A stretch of 6,184 bases of DNA from an uncultured Bacteroidales bacterium. GTDB taxonomy: Bacteria > Bacteroidota > Bacteroidia > Bacteroidales > Paludibacteraceae. The position numbers were made by a program, and so were the translations under genes. Below, one piece after another: positions 1 to 6,184 of the stretch; position 1 is the stretch's first letter; every line of letters starts with the position of its first letter. The stretch lies in assembly GCA_903873355.1 (NCBI GenBank), contig CAIQOG010000566.1, forward strand, positions 1-6,184, in the 5' to 3' direction. The notes beneath the pieces were generated by a model, which searched no databases, was not told the DNA's origin, and saw only the letters and a program-made list of their open reading frames with translations.

Positions 1-40
1 ATTTATTTAAAACTTTTTTTTAAATTAAATAAACAATTCC

Positions 41-71
41 TTGTTAATGTAAATAATAGTATTTATCTTTG
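41..71 (+). promoter_or_regulatory. Bacteroidota-type promoter for the vWA operon
   Basis: TTG at 41-43 is followed after 20 nt by TATCTTTG at 64-71. This fits the -33 TTG and -7 TAnnTTTG pattern known for the primary sigma factor of Bacteroidota. The -7 box matches at every fixed position and the spacing is within the usual range. The upstream flank (1-40) is almost pure A/T, with an eight-T run, and could help polymerase binding. Transcription should start near 77-80, giving a 5' UTR of about 150 nt before the ATG at 227. Start site and strength are inferred. Confidence 0.7.
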
Positions 72-77
72 AACGGA

Positions 78-226
78 ATTAAGAAATTTATAGTTAAGGC
101 ATCGGTAATCTCACACTTCAAACTGCATTCATTTAAATTTCTATTCTCGAATTATAAATGTTTTTCAGTCGGTACAGACCTGCAAAAAATCAACAATAAT
201 ATTAACACTAAAACAGCTTTGAAAAA
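78..226 (+). promoter_or_regulatory. Long 5' untranslated leader of the operon
   Basis: About 150 nt lie between the predicted transcription start and the first ATG, with no open frame worth calling. The most structured part is around 161-188, where a T run, a GGT/ACC core and an A run could form a weak, interrupted hairpin. No known riboswitch is recognised. The 20 nt before the ATG are A-rich with no Shine-Dalgarno sequence, which is normal for Bacteroidota. A regulatory role is possible but not shown. Confidence 0.3.
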
Positions 227-2590
227 ATGAAAAAGACTCTAATCTTAGGAATTGGATTGCTATGCAATTATTTGTTATTTGCTCAAAACAATCCTATAAA
301 GAACTGCTATTCAGATCCAAAAAGCAGATTTGACATATCGGAACACGATAACTTTTTCAAGTCGAAATCTTCATCAGAGAGTTCCAATAGCACCTGGCTT
401 GCCAATCAAAGCGATGTATATCAATACACTTTGATGAAAGGCGGATATTTTACAATTGGAACAAATCATGGCATATCCGAATCCATATTTGATGATCAGT
501 GCCAGATAACGTTTGGACATCCATTTGCATTATCGTCGAATCCACTGATTACGGTTGACGGACATAAATACAATCCAATTGAGTATCTCGACAACTCAGA
601 CTCTAAGTTAGTTCGGGTAGCTGATACATTAAGATATTCAGTTACCCTGCTTGATGGTATTAAAACAATATTCTCACTTAATTTAAAAAGTTCAGGGAAT
701 ATTGAGATTTCATATACCGTAACAAATAATTCTTCTTCATCACATAATATTAAATTAGGTTTGTTATTTGATGCTGCTTTGGGAAAATGGGGTGATGGTA
801 ATTTATTTTACAATCAGTCGTTTGTGCAAAATTCTACAACGATAATTGACCAGCCTGCCAAACTGGATATATGGGAACGTGCAGCCGGTCAAAAAGGAAT
901 CGGAATTTCATTAAATTATCTCTCAACCAAACCTGGTAAAATATATGTGGGAAATTGGCAGGATTTATATAATAATGTAAGTTCGATCAACTCAATTTTT
1001 GATTTGGCATTATTGCATGAATGGGACGAAATATTGTTGAAACCAGCTGAAAGCAGCACATTTAAAGTTGAATTGGCACTTTTAAATCCCGACATACAGT
1101 CGAATGTATTTTTACGATGGGATATGCCAACATCGTTGACAATTGCAAATAACATGCTTTTTCCACTTAATATAAATTCGTTAGTGAAAATTGTAAACAA
1201 TGACAAAAATTCAAATTCAGGACTTTCTTTTAAAATTCCTGCCACCGACTATGTATCAGGATGGTCATCAACATCCAAATTTACGTTGATGCCAAAGGAT
1301 ACTTTAAATTTAATGTCCGTTCCTGTTCAAATTTCGGAGGTGTACGACTCTATTTTAGTGCCTGTAACTATACAATTATTAAACGAACAAAATATTGTTG
1401 ACCAAATTACAAGGAATTTATTGATACCCGCTGCACCCTTTTCAAATCAAGGTTTGACAGTTTCAATTGATACTATTTCTAATAACAATGGATTTATTAA
1501 TCTCAACTTTAGTGTACAAAAAGATGATAACCATCAGATCTTGACATCGTTAATGAAAAATAATATTTTCTTCTACAAAGACAATACGCGAATTACCGAT
1601 TATACATTAGGAAAAGATACAACAGGAGGTGTAAATAAAGCTGATATTGTTTTCGTACTGGATGTAACTGGTAGTATGACTGAAGAAATAAATGGTGTTA
1701 AGAACAATATTATAGAATTTACTGACAGTTTGAGTGCAAGAGGAGTAGATTTTAAACTTGGGCTGGTGACATTTCTTGATCAGGTAGAGAATACTTATGG
1801 TTTTACTTCAAATGTTCAAACATTTTATAATCAGGTTGCCGCACAATATGCACACGGAGGCGGTGATTATGCTGAAAATTCGTTGCAGGCATTATTAACA
1901 GCATCCCAACTTCCATTCAGGCCTGATGCCAAACGTATTTTTATCTGGATTACAGATGCTGCATTTCATATTAACGACTGGGCTACAACATTGACAAAAG
2001 AACCGGTTATAAATGAATTACTTTTAAAATCAATTCAGGTACATTGTATTGGGGAACCTAATGAACAATTGAATTATTACGATCAAATTCTTCTCAATAC
2101 TGGAGGAAGCTTTTTTGATATAAAAGGAAATTTCAGAGATATCTTATTGAAAGTTTCGCAGATTGGTGAAAGTCCCCGCTACGTGATTAAATACTTGCCA
2201 AGTCCTTCGATAACAACTTCTGCAACATTTAAAGTAGAAGCACATTATGCAGGACTGGGCGGATATTCTACAATTGTTTATAATCCTTCTCAGAAAATTC
2301 CGGCAAATGGAAACGCAACTATAAACTTGTATCCAAATCCAATAAAATCCAATTCAAATCTAACAATTACCGGTTGTAACAATAACAAGTGTAGAATTGA
2401 GCTATATAATTCACTCGGTCAGGTTGTTTATAGAAACACGATTCAGTCCGAAAATAATTTTATCGAGTTAAATAATGTTATTCCGGCTAATCAAACTATT
2501 GGAAACAGGCTTTTATTTATGAGAATATCAATTATAAATAATAATGGCGACATTATTGATAATCAAACAATTAATTTTATAAACAATTAA
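227..2590 (+). CDS. Secreted vWA-domain protein with T9SS C-terminal sorting domain
   Basis: A 787-aa surface or secreted protein. Residues 1-19 form a signal peptide with a likely A19|Q20 cut ('LLFAQ'), which supports the ATG at 227. The N-terminal half (about 50-470) is beta-rich, with motifs such as GGYFTIGT, FGHP and TVDG, then a long stretch of Asn/Ser-rich strands. A vWA domain spans about 473-640. Its metal-site (MIDAS) residues are visible: D479-V-T-G-S483, the GGGD-Y-A-E loop (D547, E550) and ITDAAFH with D577. The GGGDxxE and DAxxH forms match the hemicentin-like vWA subtype rather than the integrin or VIT type. Residues 699-787 are a type A T9SS sorting domain: INLYPNP at 699-705 and RIELYNSLGQVVYR at about 723-736. 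The final strand is Asn-rich and lacks the usual lysines. It is the first gene of the operon, 10 bp before gene 2. Ligand binding or adhesion is inferred; the substrate is unknown. Confidence 0.9.
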   Translation: MKKTLILGIGLLCNYLLFAQNNPIKNCYSDPKSRFDISEHDNFFKSKSSSESSNSTWLANQSDVYQYTLMKGGYFTIGTNHGISESIFDDQCQITFGHPFALSSNPLITVDGHKYNPIEYLDNSDSKLVRVADTLRYSVTLLDGIKTIFSLNLKSSGNIEISYTVTNNSSSSHNIKLGLLFDAALGKWGDGNLFYNQSFVQNSTTIIDQPAKLDIWERAAGQKGIGISLNYLSTKPGKIYVGNWQDLYNNVSSINSIFDLALLHEWDEILLKPAESSTFKVELALLNPDIQSNVFLRWDMPTSLTIANNMLFPLNINSLVKIVNNDKNSNSGLSFKIPATDYVSGWSSTSKFTLMPKDTLNLMSVPVQISEVYDSILVPVTIQLLNEQNIVDQITRNLLIPAAPFSNQGLTVSIDTISNNNGFINLNFSVQKDDNHQILTSLMKNNIFFYKDNTRITDYTLGKDTTGGVNKADIVFVLDVTGSMTEEINGVKNNIIEFTDSLSARGVDFKLGLVTFLDQVENTYGFTSNVQTFYNQVAAQYAHGGGDYAENSLQALLTASQLPFRPDAKRIFIWITDAAFHINDWATTLTKEPVINELLLKSIQVHCIGEPNEQLNYYDQILLNTGGSFFDIKGNFRDILLKVSQIGESPRYVIKYLPSPSITTSATFKVEAHYAGLGGYSTIVYNPSQKIPANGNATINLYPNPIKSNSNLTITGCNNNKCRIELYNSLGQVVYRNTIQSENNFIELNNVIPANQTIGNRLLFMRISIINNNGDIIDNQTINFINN

Positions 2591-2600
2591 TAATACTACA

Positions 2601-4646
2601 ATGAAAACTTATTATATTTTAGTCGCTTTATTCGTTATTAGTCTGAATTCATTTGCAGACGGAGTTCTGACTTCACAAAATGAAAATTATCCTGGTTTGT
2701 TTCTGAAGAATAAATCTACAGAAATAAAGGTTACAATTAATGGATTGATAGCTGAAACTGTTGTAAGGCAAGAGTTTGAAAATGAATGGAATCAATCTGT
2801 TGATGCAACATATTCATTTCCTGTTCCTTTAAACTCACGTGTTACAAGTTTGCTTTATTCAAAAGGCGATTCTCTTGTGAACGCAATTCTTGATGTGATG
2901 CCACAATCTACAAATCCGGGGACCGGGACAAATGAAATTATTGCAAAACTGAACGAATATATGGGGCAAAATGCAGTTAGACTAAAACTGACAAGTATTT
3001 TACCGAATAAGTTAAAATGGGTAGAACTACATTATATCAGCGTCTTAAAACATGCTAATGGAACTTGTTCCTACAAATTCCCATTTGACACAAAAAGTTT
3101 CCTAACATATCCTTTGGACTATTTAAAAATTGACATAAATGTACATTCCGACAGACTCATTACAGGTTACGACATGCCATCGAATGCAGGTTTTTACACA
3201 TTGACATCAACCAGTAACGATTTAAAAATAGCCTATTTAAAACAACAAGTTTATCCTGCAACTGATATATTGTTTAATTATACCATTCAGAATAACTTTT
3301 TAAATATCGATTTTTATACAACAAAAGAAGACAATAAAGACGGATATTTTACTTTGATAGGCAGACCTCAGATTTCAACAATTATTACAAACTCATTTCC
3401 AGTAAATACAATTTTCCTGCTTGGAAATTCAACATCTATGACGGGAAATAAATTAAACCAAAGCAAACAATCAATAGCTGAAGCTTTGGATAAATTGAGT
3501 TTGAAAGACACATTTAATATTGTTATTTTCAACTCTTATGTTAGTTCATGGCAAATACAACCGGTTGTTGCCAATCCCACGAATATTTCTTCCGCCAAAA
3601 ACTGGCTTTCAGCTGTTACTCCTCAGGGCGGAAGTGATTTGAATTCAGGACTAATAACTTCGATAAATCAATTAAAACTTAAAACAAATCCCAGTTCCAT
3701 TTTAGTTTTTACAGATGGAATAAGTTCGGTTTCCCCTGCAAATATTGAGACTTTAAATAAACAAAAAACAGGAATTTTTGTGATTGCAATCGGCAATAAA
3801 ATTGACAGACTAAAGCTGGAGAAACTTAGCAGTCTTAATTATGGCTTTGTCTCCTATATAAATGAGTCGGACAATTTAGCAGTAGAAATGAGTAGTATTT
3901 TTGATAAAATAAGGTTTCCCATACTAAAGAATATAAATGTCACATCGCTTAATTCCGACCAATTTAGTATTTATCCTTCGAAATTTCCGGCCATATATGC
4001 AAACTCAGATTTTATTATAACAGGTCGATACAAAACTCCGGGATTGGCAACAATTAATATTGACGGGTTTGAAATTGGCGGTTACAAATTATTTCCATAT
4101 CAAGTTAATTTTTCAAACACACTGAACAGTGATTTTCCACGAAAATTTTGGGCGAAATATGCAATTGATGATAAAGAAGCTGATATTTTAATTAACGGAG
4201 ATACACCTTCTACAGTACAGGCGTTGATAAACCTTAGTTTATACGAAAAAATGCGCTGCCGATATACTGCTTATGTCGAAGATACAACATTTAATCATCA
4301 TGTTGACAGCATTTTTGTAATGGTTAATAAACCCGCAACATCATCGGGATTAGATGAGTTCAGTTCATTATCGAAATCGGAAATAAAAATTTATCCTAAT
4401 CCTGCAACTGCAGAAATTAATTTGTTATTTACAATAAATGAAAAAGATGCTTTAGCTGAAAAGCATGTCAATATATACGACCTGACAGGTAATTTAATTT
4501 ATACTATCGATCTGTCAAAGTTTAGTGCAGGAACTTATCATCAAACATTTAATCTGTCCAGATTACAAACTTCAACACAAATGTTGATTCTTAGATTTGA
4601 AATTAGAGGAAAAACCATTTCCACTGTTAATGTGCTCAAAATATAG
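2601..4646 (+). CDS. Secreted VIT-vWA protein with T9SS sorting domain, degenerate MIDAS
   Basis: A 681-aa exported protein. Residues 1-19 are a signal peptide (likely A19|D20), which fixes the ATG at 2601. Residues about 35-163 fit a VIT domain (vault / inter-alpha-trypsin): an opening strand EIKVTINGLIAETVVRQEF, then YSFPVPLNSRV, and a closing YKFPFDT. A vWA domain follows at about 268-436. Its second and third metal-site loops are normal (QGGSDL with S345; TDG with D372). The first loop reads LLGNSTSMTG, where related proteins have a DxSxS motif, so the first Asp is G275. Residues 595-681 form a T9SS type A sorting domain (IKIYPNP at 595-601; VNIYDLTGN at 623-631; SAGTY). VIT-vWA proteins form complexes or bind matrix in animals; bacterial ones are surface proteins of mostly unknown role. 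It is co-transcribed with gene 1, with no SD and possible translational coupling. Confidence 0.88.
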   Translation: MKTYYILVALFVISLNSFADGVLTSQNENYPGLFLKNKSTEIKVTINGLIAETVVRQEFENEWNQSVDATYSFPVPLNSRVTSLLYSKGDSLVNAILDVMPQSTNPGTGTNEIIAKLNEYMGQNAVRLKLTSILPNKLKWVELHYISVLKHANGTCSYKFPFDTKSFLTYPLDYLKIDINVHSDRLITGYDMPSNAGFYTLTSTSNDLKIAYLKQQVYPATDILFNYTIQNNFLNIDFYTTKEDNKDGYFTLIGRPQISTIITNSFPVNTIFLLGNSTSMTGNKLNQSKQSIAEALDKLSLKDTFNIVIFNSYVSSWQIQPVVANPTNISSAKNWLSAVTPQGGSDLNSGLITSINQLKLKTNPSSILVFTDGISSVSPANIETLNKQKTGIFVIAIGNKIDRLKLEKLSSLNYGFVSYINESDNLAVEMSSIFDKIRFPILKNINVTSLNSDQFSIYPSKFPAIYANSDFIITGRYKTPGLATINIDGFEIGGYKLFPYQVNFSNTLNSDFPRKFWAKYAIDDKEADILINGDTPSTVQALINLSLYEKMRCRYTAYVEDTTFNHHVDSIFVMVNKPATSSGLDEFSSLSKSEIKIYPNPATAEINLLFTINEKDALAEKHVNIYDLTGNLIYTIDLSKFSAGTYHQTFNLSRLQTSTQMLILRFEIRGKTISTVNVLKI

Positions 4647-4684
4647 CAGGGCTGATATTTAAATTAACGTGCGTTCGATATTAT

Positions 4685-4709
4685 CTCCCCCTCTTGTAAC
4701 GAGTGGGAG
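4685..4709. other. Hairpin between gene 2 and gene 3
   Basis: CTCCC-c-CTC (4685-4693) pairs with GAG-t-GGGAG (4701-4709) around a TTGTAAC loop: eight pairs and one C/T mismatch. No T tract follows on either strand, so it is not a standard intrinsic terminator. It lies 39 nt after the stop of gene 2 and 60 nt before gene 3. It could protect the 3' end of the operon message, reduce read-through into gene 3, or be a remnant of a repeat. No TAnnTTTG promoter was found between it and gene 3, which leaves open whether gene 3 belongs to the operon. Confidence 0.45.
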
Positions 4710-4769
4710 TGAAATGATAGAAAAAAACATAATGATTTAAAAATGAGACATAAAGAAATGAAATGACGA

Positions 4770-5369
4770 ATGAAAAAATTAAAAACAATAACTGTAATTG
4801 CATTTACATTAATTGCGACTTCAACTTATGGACTAACTGAAAACATGAATCATATTTCATTGGAAAACGAAAGTACTTCACGAGAATTTGCAACAACTGA
4901 CAGTATAAAACAGATTGACAAATCCGATAAACATAAACAAAGTTCAAATGCCATAAATAATTTAGAATCAACAAAAAAACAAAGTGCTGAAGTTGGGGCT
5001 GGAGTTTTTAGCGGAGGTGGATTAAATATATATTTTACAAGTTGGAGACAAATAAAACCTTGGTTTTCTTTTGGTATGGGAGTTGGTTTACGACATTACT
5101 TTAGTCAAGAGTTAAATATGGTACCAATTTTCGTTGACTTAAGAGCAAATTTATCAACTAAAAAAGTTTCTCCATTTTTATCATGTAAAGCCGGTTATTC
5201 TTTGGGTGGTCGATTTTTTTTGAATCCGAAAATTGGATTAAGTATTAAAATTTCTAACAAAAATGCTTTGAATATTGGTGTTGGATATGAAATGCAACAA
5301 ATAGGAACCTCTTATTATGGTAGAAGTACAGATAATTCTATTGGTGCAAATATAGGTTTTCAATTCTGA
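4770..5369 (+). CDS. Small outer-membrane beta-barrel protein (hypothetical)
   Basis: A 199-aa protein. Residues 1 to about 20 form a signal peptide (basic MKKLK, then a hydrophobic stretch ending TSTYG), which supports the ATG at 4770. Residues about 22-70 are a polar, charged, Ser/Asn/Lys-rich linker of low complexity. From about 71 to the end there are alternating hydrophobic strands with glycine-rich turns (VGAGVFSGGGLNIYF, WFSFGMGVGLRHYF, ALNIGVGYEM, IGANIGFQF). The protein ends in phenylalanine, as outer-membrane barrels often do. About seven or eight strands can be drawn, so a small barrel of the OmpA/PorT-like size class is likely. No lipobox, catalytic motif or sorting domain is seen. 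It lies 123 bp after gene 2 on the same strand and could be co-transcribed. The exact family and role are not recognised. Confidence 0.75.
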   Translation: MKKLKTITVIAFTLIATSTYGLTENMNHISLENESTSREFATTDSIKQIDKSDKHKQSSNAINNLESTKKQSAEVGAGVFSGGGLNIYFTSWRQIKPWFSFGMGVGLRHYFSQELNMVPIFVDLRANLSTKKVSPFLSCKAGYSLGGRFFLNPKIGLSIKISNKNALNIGVGYEMQQIGTSYYGRSTDNSIGANIGFQF

Positions 5370-5389
5370 CGAAATCAAAAACCTAGCCC

Positions 5390-5412
5390 CTAACACACGT
5401 CTCGCATGTTAG
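5390..5412. repeat. Imperfect palindrome after gene 3
   Basis: CTAACA (5390-5395) pairs with TGTTAG (5407-5412), and CG (5398-5399) with CG (5403-5404), around a TCT loop. The two mismatched positions are both A/C, as expected when G:C pairs have mutated. A 12-bp perfect palindrome, TTGAAATTTCAA, follows at 5414-5425. It lies 20 nt after the stop of gene 3 and could act as a message end, but no T tract follows. Confidence 0.5.
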
Positions 5413-5489
5413 CTTGAAATTTCAAATCGATAAAAATTGAGATATTTGCATGCATACAGGAAAGAATTGGCAAAGGGAATACCCCGCTG

Positions 5490-5510
5490 GCGCGGATTTG
5501 TAATCAGTGC
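5490..5510. repeat. GC-rich imperfect palindrome
   Basis: GCGCGGATT (5490-5498) pairs with AATCAGTGC (5502-5510) around a TGT loop: seven Watson-Crick pairs, one G:T and one G/A mismatch. Its base composition stands out from the AT-rich surroundings. The flank ACCCCGCTGG just before it adds to the impression of a transferred or repeated element. From memory, similar GC-rich palindromes recur between genes in Bacteroidota genomes; this could not be verified here. Confidence 0.4.
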
Positions 5511-5534
5511 TATAAATAATATACAATTTGTCAC

Positions 5535-5547
5535 AGGTCACAGACCT
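5535..5547. repeat. Short perfect palindrome AGGTC-ACA-GACCT
   Basis: AGGTC (5535-5539) and GACCT (5543-5547) are perfect inverted repeats around ACA. The flanks ATTT and AAAT extend the symmetry with small bulges. A related core, GGTACAGACCTG, occurs in the operon leader at 171-182. It could be part of the same eroded element as the two palindromes before it. Function unknown. Confidence 0.35.
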
Positions 5548-5646
5548 ACGAAATGGGTGAATTGAATCTTGCGTGAGAACAAACCCAAGTAATAAAACAT
5601 AGATATCAGAACAAGTAGATGAAGCAGAATAAAGAGGTTTAGAATC

Positions 5647-5682
5647 AAAAAAAAGCCTCCTCTCCCGAAAGAGAGGAGGTTT
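5647..5682 (-). terminator. Intrinsic terminator of the minus-strand gene
   Basis: CCTCCTCTC (5656-5664) and GAGAGGAGG (5671-5679) form a perfect nine-pair stem around CCGAAA. It extends outward by a G:T and two A:T pairs to 5653-5682. On the minus strand the stem runs into eight T's (the A run at 5647-5654). It starts 14 nt after the TAA of the minus-strand gene, where a terminator is expected. On the plus strand only TTTAAT follows, so it would end plus-strand transcripts weakly at best. Confidence 0.88.
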
Positions 5683-5696
5683 AATACTTAGTAAAA

Positions 5697-6184
5697 TTAC
5701 TGACCTATTTTTCCCATTTCTTCATTAAAAGTCTTTTTGAACTTTTCGTAGTTGTAATCCACTTTCAATTGTTCGTTGGTTGTCATTTTGTTGTTAATTT
5801 GCTGCAAGATGTCGTTGCCACCTAATTCAATACACACATAATATTTATATGTACCTGCTTTTGTCATGGTGGTTTTTTCGCAAATAACCGTACTTCCCGT
5901 AAGTGATTGATTAATAACTTCACGGTTCATGCCTTCGTAGTTCTTCATCAATTCTTCCTTGTTGTTGTAGTTGCTTGATTTTACATAGTTATCGGTAACC
6001 CCTTTAACCAATGTATTGATTGCACCTGCCAAACCGGCACGGGCTTCACTCATGGCTTTTTTCTTGGCTGTCATTTGGTCCATGCTTTCACCAATGGCAC
6101 TGTAACGCAATGCTTTCGAACTACTTTGGAAATCTGGTCCCGAACATGGTATTTTAATTTCTACTTCGCCAGAATCTGCAGGTG
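5697..6184 (-). CDS. LPP20-like (lipo)protein, 5' end cut off by window
   Basis: The minus-strand frame stays open from the TAA at 5697-5699 to the window edge, so 161 C-terminal residues are visible and the true start lies beyond 6184. A TTG at 6110 lies mid-frame and should not be taken as the start: upstream residues (EVEIKIPCSGPDFQSSSKAL) read as real protein. The segment GPDFQSSSKALRYSAIGES, then AKKKAMSEARAGLAGAIN, resembles the conserved core of LPP20-type proteins (a strand, then a helix rich in Ala and Lys). These are envelope proteins of poorly known function. A second strand region (STVICEKTTMTKAGTYKYYVCIEL) and a charged C-terminal helix (NYEKFKKTFNEEMGKIGQ) follow. Whether it has a lipoprotein signal cannot be seen. 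It is convergent with gene 3, ends in a strong terminator, and is visibly less AT-rich than genes 1-3. Confidence 0.7.
   Translation of the reverse strand, partial: PADSGEVEIKIPCSGPDFQSSSKALRYSAIGESMDQMTAKKKAMSEARAGLAGAINTLVKGVTDNYVKSSNYNNKEELMKNYEGMNREVINQSLTGSTVICEKTTMTKAGTYKYYVCIELGGNDILQQINNKMTTNEQLKVDYNYEKFKKTFNEEMGKIGQ

Larger units (their letters stand above)
5370..5646. other. Gene-free interval with several palindromes
   Basis: No frame of useful length is supported on either strand. The longest readings are minus-strand frames of about 20 codons with no sign of being genes. The stretch is less AT-rich than the neighbouring genes in places (for example 5481-5510) and holds the palindromes listed separately. 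There is no clear T-tract terminator for the plus-strand genes, though the hairpin at 5390-5412 could partly do that job. The texture suggests an eroded copy of an interspersed repeat rather than a decayed gene. Confidence 0.5.

Noticed and set aside
1..40. AT-rich imperfect inverted repeat at the left edge
   Set aside because: The pairing is only A:T in near-homopolymer sequence and is expected by chance; at most it is an A/T-rich promoter flank.
236..283. Lipoprotein signal at Cys13 of gene 1
   Set aside because: The cysteine sits inside the hydrophobic core after Leu-Leu, with no small residue at -1, and a normal signal-peptidase I site follows at A19|Q20.
916..1245. 109-codon open frame on the minus strand inside gene 1
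   Set aside because: It lies fully opposite the well-supported gene 1, has no recognisable motif or signal peptide, and is what chance gives opposite an AT-rich gene.
5386..5416. Integron attC-like site (CTAAC ... GTTAG)
   Set aside because: The outer boxes do not fit the RYYYAAC and GTTRRRY consensus, the element is too short, and no cassette array or integrase is visible.
5405..5609. Short minus-strand frames of about 20 codons in the gene-free interval
   Set aside because: No motif, promoter or conservation evidence; their length is expected by chance.
6108..6110. TTG as start codon of the minus-strand gene
   Set aside because: The frame continues upstream to the window edge with protein-like sequence that fits the family core, so this TTG is an internal leucine codon.

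Overview
The window looks like chromosomal DNA from a member of the Bacteroidota, probably a gliding or environmental type with a type IX secretion system (T9SS). The signs are strong AT bias, no Shine-Dalgarno sequences before the starts, a Bacteroidota-type promoter (TTG, 20-nt gap, TAnnTTTG) at 41-71, and two large secreted proteins that each end in a 'YPNP'-type T9SS C-terminal sorting domain. The species cannot be told from the sequence.

Layout: 1-226 is a non-coding leader with one good promoter and a 5' UTR of about 150 nt. Genes 1 and 2 (227-2590 and 2601-4646) lie 10 bp apart and almost surely form one transcription unit. Gene 1 is a 787-aa secreted protein with a long beta-rich N-terminal half, a von Willebrand factor A (vWA) domain of the hemicentin-like subtype with intact metal-site residues, and a sorting domain. 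Gene 2 is a 681-aa secreted VIT-vWA protein (the layout of inter-alpha-trypsin inhibitor heavy chains) with a sorting domain. Its first metal-site aspartate is replaced by glycine. A 123-bp gap with a hairpin separates gene 2 from gene 3 (4770-5369), a 199-aa protein with a signal peptide, a polar linker and a small outer-membrane beta-barrel.

The interval 5370-5696 has no convincing gene. It carries several imperfect palindromes that look like an eroded interspersed repeat, then a strong intrinsic terminator (5647-5682) that serves the convergent minus-strand gene 4. Gene 4 (5697 to beyond 6184) resembles the LPP20 lipoprotein family and is cut off at its 5' end by the window edge.

Together, genes 1-3 read as a cell-surface module: two T9SS-delivered vWA proteins of different subtypes made from one operon, followed by a small barrel protein of the outer membrane. 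A role in adhesion or surface protein-protein interaction is an inference from the vWA/VIT domains; nothing here names a ligand. The best candidates for novelty are the paired vWA architecture and the lost metal ligand in gene 2.
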